DNA of 10,137 nucleotides. It comes from Deltaproteobacteria bacterium. GTDB lineage: Bacteria > Bdellovibrionota > FAC87 > UBA2466. A program made the translations under genes and the position numbers. The stretch lies in contig JABMMY010000295.1 in NCBI GenBank assembly GCA_013205415.1, forward strand, positions 1 through 10,137, in the 5' to 3' direction. The notes under the pieces are model-generated. The model saw nothing but the letters and a program-made list of their open reading frames with translations, was not told the origin of the DNA and made no database searches. This document shows positions 6,434 to 10,137 of the stretch, one piece after another; position 1 is the stretch's first letter, and each line of letters starts with the position of its first letter.

Positions 6434-8006
6434 CTGGGATGAATTTGAACATATACATGTGATCAAGAAACTTAAAGAGGTAATCGCCAAGTGGTTTAGC
6501 ATCGATGTTTATTTTGCTGACGATCGAGGCAATCTAAAATTGCTAGATAAGGGGAGCAAAAAGGTACAGTCTAATCCTATAATGAATATGATCCTTCAGC
6601 GAGATGAGGGATATGAGTCGCTTTGTGATTTCATACGAAACACCACAATGGATTTAAAGAAGACTCAAGAAAAAGGTGCCATTAAAGAATTTCTTCCCCA
6701 CTTAATGGGGTCGGCCTTTCCTATCATAATCGATAGTGAGTTTATGGGGGCTGTGGTCTGTTTAGGATACTTCGGAGAAGGAATTACCGAGGGACAAAAA
6801 AAGGAACTAACCAAAGCGATAGCTCACTTTAATTTTCCTCACCAGGAAATTGAAGTGGTAGTTTCAAAAGTACGATGTCTTGAAAAGGAGGAGGTTCCCT
6901 ATTTCTCTGAGCTATCAGATCTAGTCTCTCAAGAAATTAGCACTCTTCATAAAGAGATCAGCATGAGAGATGATCGTATTCTTGAACTCAATAAAGAATT
7001 GGGAATTCGGTATAAGTACGACAACATGATCGGAAAATCTAAACCGATGCAGGATGTCTATGGGTTGTTAGATAAGATTAAAAACAGCGAAAGTACGGTG
7101 CTCGTTCAAGGAGAAAATGGAACGGGTAAAGAACTTATTGCAAAGGCTATTCACTATAATTCACCCAGAAAAGATAATATTTTTATCACTCAAAACTGCT
7201 CTGCTTTTAATGATAATTTATTAGATTCAGAGTTATTCGGACACATTAAGGGCTCTTTCACTGGAGCGGTAAGGGACAAAAAGGGTCTTTTTGAAACGGC
7301 AGATAAGGGCACCTTCTTCTTAGATGAAATAGGTGATACCTCTCCAACGATGCAGGTAAAGCTTCTAAGGGTCATCCAAGAGGGAGTTTTCCTGCCTGTG
7401 GGAGCCACAGAGCCTCGTAAGGTTGATGTGAGGATCCTAGCTGCCACCAACCGTGATTTAAAGGACATGGTAGAAAAAGGAACCTTTAGAGAGGATCTTT
7501 ATTATCGGATCAACGTTATTAACATCACAGTACCGCCATTGAGAGATCGTAAAGAGGATATCTTAATGCTGTGTGAACATTTCTTGGCTAAATCTGCTTT
7601 AGAAAAACAGATCAAACCAAGGCTCTTAACTAAAAGAGCATTGGAAAAAATATTCGATTACCCTTGGCCAGGTAATATTCGAGAACTTGAAAATGAGATG
7701 GAGCGGGTCACGGTACTTGCTGGTACCGAAAGCAAAATCACAGTGGATATGCTGTCGATTAGAATTCGAGACTTTGGGGAGCGCAATAAAGTTCAGGGAG
7801 TGCGAATTCAAGGAAAACTTCGTGATGCCCTTGAGGAACTTGAAAGAGAGATGATCCGTGAAGGTCTTAAACGAACTGGATGGAACAAATCTCGCTTAGC
7901 TAAGGAGTTAGGAATCAGCCGAGCAGGACTTATCAATAAAGTTGAGAAATACAACTTAGATAAGCGAAAACTGTTAGCCGCTGGGAAACGGCCCGGTGAA
8001 TTATAA
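6426..8006 (+). CDS. Sigma-54-dependent transcriptional activator with PocR-like sensor, AAA+ and Fis-type HTH domains
   Basis: A 526-residue NtrC-family enhancer-binding protein. Residues 1 to about 160 form a sensor domain and not a response-regulator receiver. Its pattern (LKEVIAKWFSIDVYFADDRGNL, a Cys-containing FI helix near 66-70, then FPIIIDSEFMGAVVCLGYF at 98-116) resembles the PocR/GAF-like ligand-binding class, a tentative match. A helical linker with coiled-coil character spans about 163-195. The AAA+ domain has Walker A GENGTGKE (229-236), the sigma-54 contact loop as GSFTGA (276-281, Ser for the usual Ala), Walker B FFLDEIGD (297-304), VRILAATNRDL with FREDLYYRINV, and sensor II PWPGNIREL (413-421). 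The C-terminus (about 466-510) is a Fis-type helix-turn-helix: WNKSRLAKELGISRAGLINKV. With no receiver domain it probably responds to a small molecule or protein partner. Its targets are not evident; no sigma-54 promoter was found in this window. It is monocistronic, with its own promoter, leader and terminator. Confidence 0.93.
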   Translation: MINWDEFEHIHVIKKLKEVIAKWFSIDVYFADDRGNLKLLDKGSKKVQSNPIMNMILQRDEGYESLCDFIRNTTMDLKKTQEKGAIKEFLPHLMGSAFPIIIDSEFMGAVVCLGYFGEGITEGQKKELTKAIAHFNFPHQEIEVVVSKVRCLEKEEVPYFSELSDLVSQEISTLHKEISMRDDRILELNKELGIRYKYDNMIGKSKPMQDVYGLLDKIKNSESTVLVQGENGTGKELIAKAIHYNSPRKDNIFITQNCSAFNDNLLDSELFGHIKGSFTGAVRDKKGLFETADKGTFFLDEIGDTSPTMQVKLLRVIQEGVFLPVGATEPRKVDVRILAATNRDLKDMVEKGTFREDLYYRINVINITVPPLRDRKEDILMLCEHFLAKSALEKQIKPRLLTKRALEKIFDYPWPGNIRELENEMERVTVLAGTESKITVDMLSIRIRDFGERNKVQGVRIQGKLRDALEELEREMIREGLKRTGWNKSRLAKELGISRAGLINKVEKYNLDKRKLLAAGKRPGEL

Positions 8007-8027
8007 ATAAAATATTTTCTTTAATCT

Positions 8028-8067
8028 CCCCGATAACAATAAGAATGTTATCGGGGATTCTTTTTTT
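8028..8067 (+). terminator. Rho-independent terminator of the activator gene
   Basis: CCCCGATAACA (8028-8038) and TGTTATCGGGG (8046-8056) form a perfect 11-bp stem with a 7-nt loop, followed by ATTC and seven Ts ending at 8067. It lies 21 nt after the activator stop. Read from the minus strand the tail is poor in T, so it mainly serves the plus strand, although it also sits downstream of the convergent zinc ribbon gene. Confidence 0.92.
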
Positions 8068-8085
8068 GCTTCAAAAAATACAACA

Positions 8086-8454
8086 TCACCACAAAACACT
8101 TAATCCACTTATGGGATGAATAGGAACGGTTCTGCTTTCTTTTTCAGTTTCAAAATCCTCGTCAGGATCTGAATTATCCGCACCATTTTCTGATTCTACT
8201 AGTTCGGTGGTAAAATCGGCTAAGGCCTCTTGAATGGGATCTTCCTCTAATACGATCTTATTATTACTGTAGGTGAGCCCCTCTAAAATTGAGGCTTCGA
8301 TAAATTGGATTTCACATTTAGTGCATTTCTCTATGTGCTGAGAGCCCTCATTTAAAAACAAACAACAATGGCAAAGCCTCAAGTACATACTTGGGGTGCC
8401 TCTATCATCTGCTAAGAATCGCGGCCTGGAATGGCGGCTTTTCAATTTTTTCAT
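8086..8454 (-). CDS. Small zinc ribbon protein of unknown function with acidic C-terminal half
   Basis: A 122-residue protein. The start is ATG 8454, because GAGGAGG sits about 5 nt upstream; an in-frame GTG at 8472 lies before that ribosome binding site and is unlikely. The N-terminus is basic (MKKLKSRHSRPRFL). Next is a four-cysteine module, C28-x2-C31 and C44-x2-C47, spaced like a zinc ribbon or rubredoxin-type knuckle; C30 and H29 lie inside the first pair. Residues from about 70 to 108 are strongly acidic (Glu/Asp-rich, with DNSDPDEDFETEKE). The last residues, HPISGLSVLW, form a hydrophobic end that looks conserved rather than random. The mix of basic tail, zinc knuckle and acidic region suggests a nucleic-acid or RNA polymerase/ribosome-associated protein, but this is only inference. 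I do not recognise the family. It has its own promoter and is convergent with the activator gene. Confidence 0.8.
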   Translation of the reverse strand: MKKLKSRHSRPRFLADDRGTPSMYLRLCHCCLFLNEGSQHIEKCTKCEIQFIEASILEGLTYSNNKIVLEEDPIQEALADFTTELVESENGADNSDPDEDFETEKESRTVPIHPISGLSVLW

Positions 8455-8490
8455 AAAGCCCTCCTCATTCACAATATACCTTCTACCTCA

Positions 8491-8519
8491 AGTATATCCA
8501 ATGTGGGTCCTTGGGTCAA
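8491..8519 (-). promoter_or_regulatory. Sigma-70-like promoter of the zinc ribbon gene
   Basis: On the minus strand, TTGACC (8519-8514) and TATACT (8496-8491) each match the consensus at 5 of 6 positions with a 17-bp spacer. Transcription would start near 8484, giving a 5' UTR of about 30 nt that contains the GAGGAGG ribosome binding site. This is the strongest promoter-like sequence in the window. Confidence 0.75.
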
Positions 8520-8526
8520 AACCCAA
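8511..8526. promoter_or_regulatory. Palindrome over the -35 box of the zinc ribbon promoter
   Basis: TTGGGT-CAAA-ACCCAA is a perfect 6-base inverted repeat covering the -35 hexamer at 8514-8519. Two further GTGGGT-like sequences flank it (8503-8508 and near 8541-8546). The position suits a repressor operator, possibly autoregulatory, but that is inference; the site is also short. Confidence 0.4.
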
Positions 8527-8623
8527 TACCAGCAAGCCTAAGGAGTGTTTTGTGGGTTGTATAAAAGATAGACACCCCAACACAGGTATTCCTCCACAAT
8601 CTCTCTAATCACCTCTAGGAAAG

Positions 8624-8662
8624 AAAAAAAACCCCTAGCCGATTTAGCTAGAGGTTTTTTTT
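8624..8662 (-). terminator. Bidirectional rho-independent terminator
   Basis: AACCCCTAGC (8630-8639) and GCTAGAGGTT (8647-8656) pair around a 7-nt loop, flanked by eight As (8624-8631) and eight Ts (8655-8662), the latter followed by ATTTTTTT. Read on the minus strand every position pairs (one U-G wobble) and the hairpin ends in eight Us, so it should terminate the coiled-coil gene that ends at 8833. Read on the plus strand there is one C-A mismatch but a longer T tract, so it would also stop stray plus-strand transcription. Confidence 0.85.
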
Positions 8663-8670
8663 ATTTTTTT

Positions 8671-8832
8671 AAAGGCTTTAAGAGGAACTTTAATTTTCAC
8701 TACTCTCAACTTTTAACTTCAATTCAGCTACCGTGAAAATCCAACTCAACTACTACATTCACTCTACTTAGTAGTTCCTCTAGCCCTTTAAGCCGCAGTC
8801 CTTTTAGAGACTTTGGTTTAAGCTTAAATTTA
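8671..8832 (-). other. Long 3' untranslated region of the coiled-coil gene
   Basis: About 160 nt of non-coding sequence separate the stop at 8833 from the terminator. It contains a 12-bp palindrome, TTTAAGCTTAAA (8817-8828), close to the stop. It also has a 9-bp long-range inverted repeat, AGAGGAACT (8681-8689) with AGTTCCTCT (8773-8781), both flanked by similar TTTAAAG/AGCCCTTTAA sequence. It could be a structured 3' UTR or contain a small RNA. I see no ORF, promoter or known RNA family in it. Confidence 0.35.
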
Positions 8833-10137
8833 TTACTTCGTCAGAGGGCCTCGAGTTACATTTCCATTAGCAGGAGTTCCTGCTGCGCGATTTCCAAAAG
8901 CTCCACCCAATCTTGATGGAGGTAATGTTCTCGGACCTCCATTATTAATTCCAGGGAACCGTTGTAAGGCACCACCGTTATTTACGTTTTGAACTGCGCC
9001 ATTTTGTCCTTGAAACTGAGCCATTTGAAGCTGTTGGTTTTGATTAATCAGTTGGCTAATCGCCTGTTCGTCCTCTTTGATTCCAGACAACTGAGAGTTA
9101 AGTTTATTAACTTCAGAGTTTAGTGAATCGCGAACTTTAGCTAACTTCTTAATTTGTCTACTACCATCTTCGACAGCGACATCAACTTGAGCATTAAACT
9201 GAGAGAGCTTTTGCTCTTTTTGGTTTAAGTCTTGTTGTAAAGACAGCAACATCGGTTGCAATTGCGTTCTTTGGTCGGCATCAACCATCTGCAACATTTG
9301 TCGTTGTTGGTCATAGTTTCTCTTTGAAGTATCAACATCACTCTGTAATTGAGCGATCTGCTTTTTAACTTCAGGAGAAAGAGCTGCACGCCCTCCATCT
9401 TTAAGTTCTTCTAGCTGCTCATCTAACTTAGAGGCTCTATCTTTTGCGTTAGTTAAAGCTATCTGAGTTTTTTGCATGTCGGTTCTAGTTCTAACTTTAG
9501 CTGCAATTAAGTCGTTTGGCGTTGCATAGGGACTTAACTGCGCCGAGATAGGAACCCGTCCTTCATTTGAAGAGGTAACGGCCTGAGCATCTCGTAATTC
9601 TTGCTGTCCTGAATTCGAAGGCAGATCCAATCTAACGGGTGTCTGCACTCCAGGATTAGTATTAGGAGGCAAGAAGAATGGAGCCTGTTGATTATTTTGC
9701 TGAGGCAAAGGCTGATTAAAGGCACTCTGGTCGTTGTCTCGATCATCTCGATTCGAGGCAAGCGGCTGTTGCGCATTATTAGGAGCCGGAGTGATATCCT
9801 CTTGTTTGTCCTGTCCTAAAGCATTGGCTAATAATCCAGGAAGAATATCCTCTAAACCTTTTTCGTTCTTCTTGTTTTGTTCAGCAGCTGGATTGATAGA
9901 TGAATCTGCAGCTCTTCTATTTAAGACCGCATTAGCACTATCCAATAGAGCCTGTAACTCCTGCTCACGTTGTTTATTCTGTCCTTTGATAGCGTCACAC
10001 ATTTGCTGAGCACGCTGTCTATCTAAAGCATCATTACCCTGTTCCCCAGTCGTTGGTGTTTGAGTTATGGGTTTGTCAGTTTTTGGGGGAGCTGGTTTTT
10101 CTGTTTCTTTTTCTTTTTCTTTTTCTTTTTCTTTTTC
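8833..10137 (-). CDS. Gln/Asn-rich coiled-coil protein of unknown function (5' end beyond window)
   Basis: The frame is open from the right window edge to the TAA at 8835-8833, giving 434 visible residues. The ATG at 10002 is internal, since the frame continues 45 codons upstream. Visible order: a (Glu-Lys)n stretch, a Pro/Thr/Lys linker (PAPPKTDKPITQTPTT), and a charged helix with the only cysteine (QQMCDAIKGQNKQREQEL). A low-complexity Gln/Asn/Pro-rich stretch follows, encoded about 9630-9790. A long coiled coil lies at about 9030-9510, rich in Gln and Leu heptads (KLDEQLEELKD, QLQPMLLSLQQDLNQKEQ, NSEVNKLNSQLSGIKEDE). The end is Gly/Asn/Pro/Arg-rich (RFPGINNGGPRTLPPSRLGG). The composition suggests an exported or surface-associated, or cell-envelope scaffold, protein, but the N-terminus that would carry a signal peptide is outside the window. 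I do not recognise the family. A terminator follows about 170 nt downstream of the stop. Confidence 0.85.
   Translation of the reverse strand, partial: EKEKEKEKEKETEKPAPPKTDKPITQTPTTGEQGNDALDRQRAQQMCDAIKGQNKQREQELQALLDSANAVLNRRAADSSINPAAEQNKKNEKGLEDILPGLLANALGQDKQEDITPAPNNAQQPLASNRDDRDNDQSAFNQPLPQQNNQQAPFFLPPNTNPGVQTPVRLDLPSNSGQQELRDAQAVTSSNEGRVPISAQLSPYATPNDLIAAKVRTRTDMQKTQIALTNAKDRASKLDEQLEELKDGGRAALSPEVKKQIAQLQSDVDTSKRNYDQQRQMLQMVDADQRTQLQPMLLSLQQDLNQKEQKLSQFNAQVDVAVEDGSRQIKKLAKVRDSLNSEVNKLNSQLSGIKEDEQAISQLINQNQQLQMAQFQGQNGAVQNVNNGGALQRFPGINNGGPRTLPPSRLGGAFGNRAAGTPANGNVTRGPLTK
10105..10137. repeat. Hexanucleotide tandem repeat (TTCTTT)n encoding Glu-Lys dipeptides
   Basis: Five perfect TTCTTT units plus TTC run to the window edge and probably continue. 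On the minus strand each unit reads AAAGAA, which encodes Lys-Glu in the coiled-coil gene. Because the unit is 6 bp, length changes by slippage would add or remove dipeptides without breaking the frame. Confidence 0.95.

Noticed and set aside
8396..8608. 70-codon plus-strand ORF across the zinc ribbon gene start and its promoter
   Set aside because: Antisense to a gene with a clear ribosome binding site and promoter, no Shine-Dalgarno sequence of its own, and random-looking composition.
9534..10009. ORFs in other frames over the coiled-coil gene
   Set aside because: Long open frames arise here from the biased Gln/Asn-rich coding sequence; none has a recognisable motif or start context.
10105..10137. 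CRISPR-like repeats at the right edge
   Set aside because: The units are contiguous 6-mers with no spacers and lie inside a coding frame.

Overview
The window looks like chromosomal DNA of moderate to low GC (roughly 40%, judged by eye) from a Gram-negative bacterium. The best guess is Bdellovibrionota or a related former deltaproteobacterial lineage. This rests on a ribosomal protein S1 gene followed directly by a signal peptide peptidase gene, an NtrC-type activator with a non-receiver sensor domain, a lipobox protein, a monofunctional peptidoglycan glycosyltransferase, and two lineage-specific proteins (a small zinc ribbon protein and a Gln/Asn-rich coiled-coil protein). The assignment is an inference from style and gene order, not from a database match.

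Layout: (1) 1-1138, plus strand: the 3' end of rpsA (30S ribosomal protein S1), then sppA after a 2-nt gap. (2) 1150-3209, minus strand: mtgA (GT51 peptidoglycan glycosyltransferase with a long acidic C-terminal tail), followed by an amidohydrolase-2 family predicted lipoprotein. Between them a 10-bp inverted repeat could mask the downstream ribosome binding site. (3) 3260-6075, plus strand: uvrA, divergent from mtgA, with its reading frame broken between 5404 and 5445; both halves are otherwise well conserved. (4) 6076-6425: a long leader region with a sigma-70-like promoter, a possible operator and a possible 28-codon leader ORF. It precedes a GTG-started sigma-54-dependent activator (6426-8006) that has a perfect Shine-Dalgarno sequence and is closed by a strong terminator. 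(5) 8086-8454, minus strand: a small four-cysteine zinc ribbon protein with a good promoter and a palindrome over its -35 box. (6) 8473-8832: that promoter, a bidirectional terminator and a long 3' UTR. (7) 8833 to the window end, minus strand: a coiled-coil, Gln/Asn-rich protein of unknown function, open at the window edge, where it runs into an in-frame hexanucleotide repeat encoding Glu-Lys dipeptides.

Functionally this is mostly housekeeping: translation, membrane protein turnover, cell wall synthesis and nucleotide excision repair. I see no mobile element, CRISPR array, defence island, rRNA or tRNA. The points most worth a second look are the uvrA frame break, the mtgA tail, the possible leader control of the activator, and the two unassigned proteins near the right end. 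I did not find convincing evidence for a wholly new multi-gene system.
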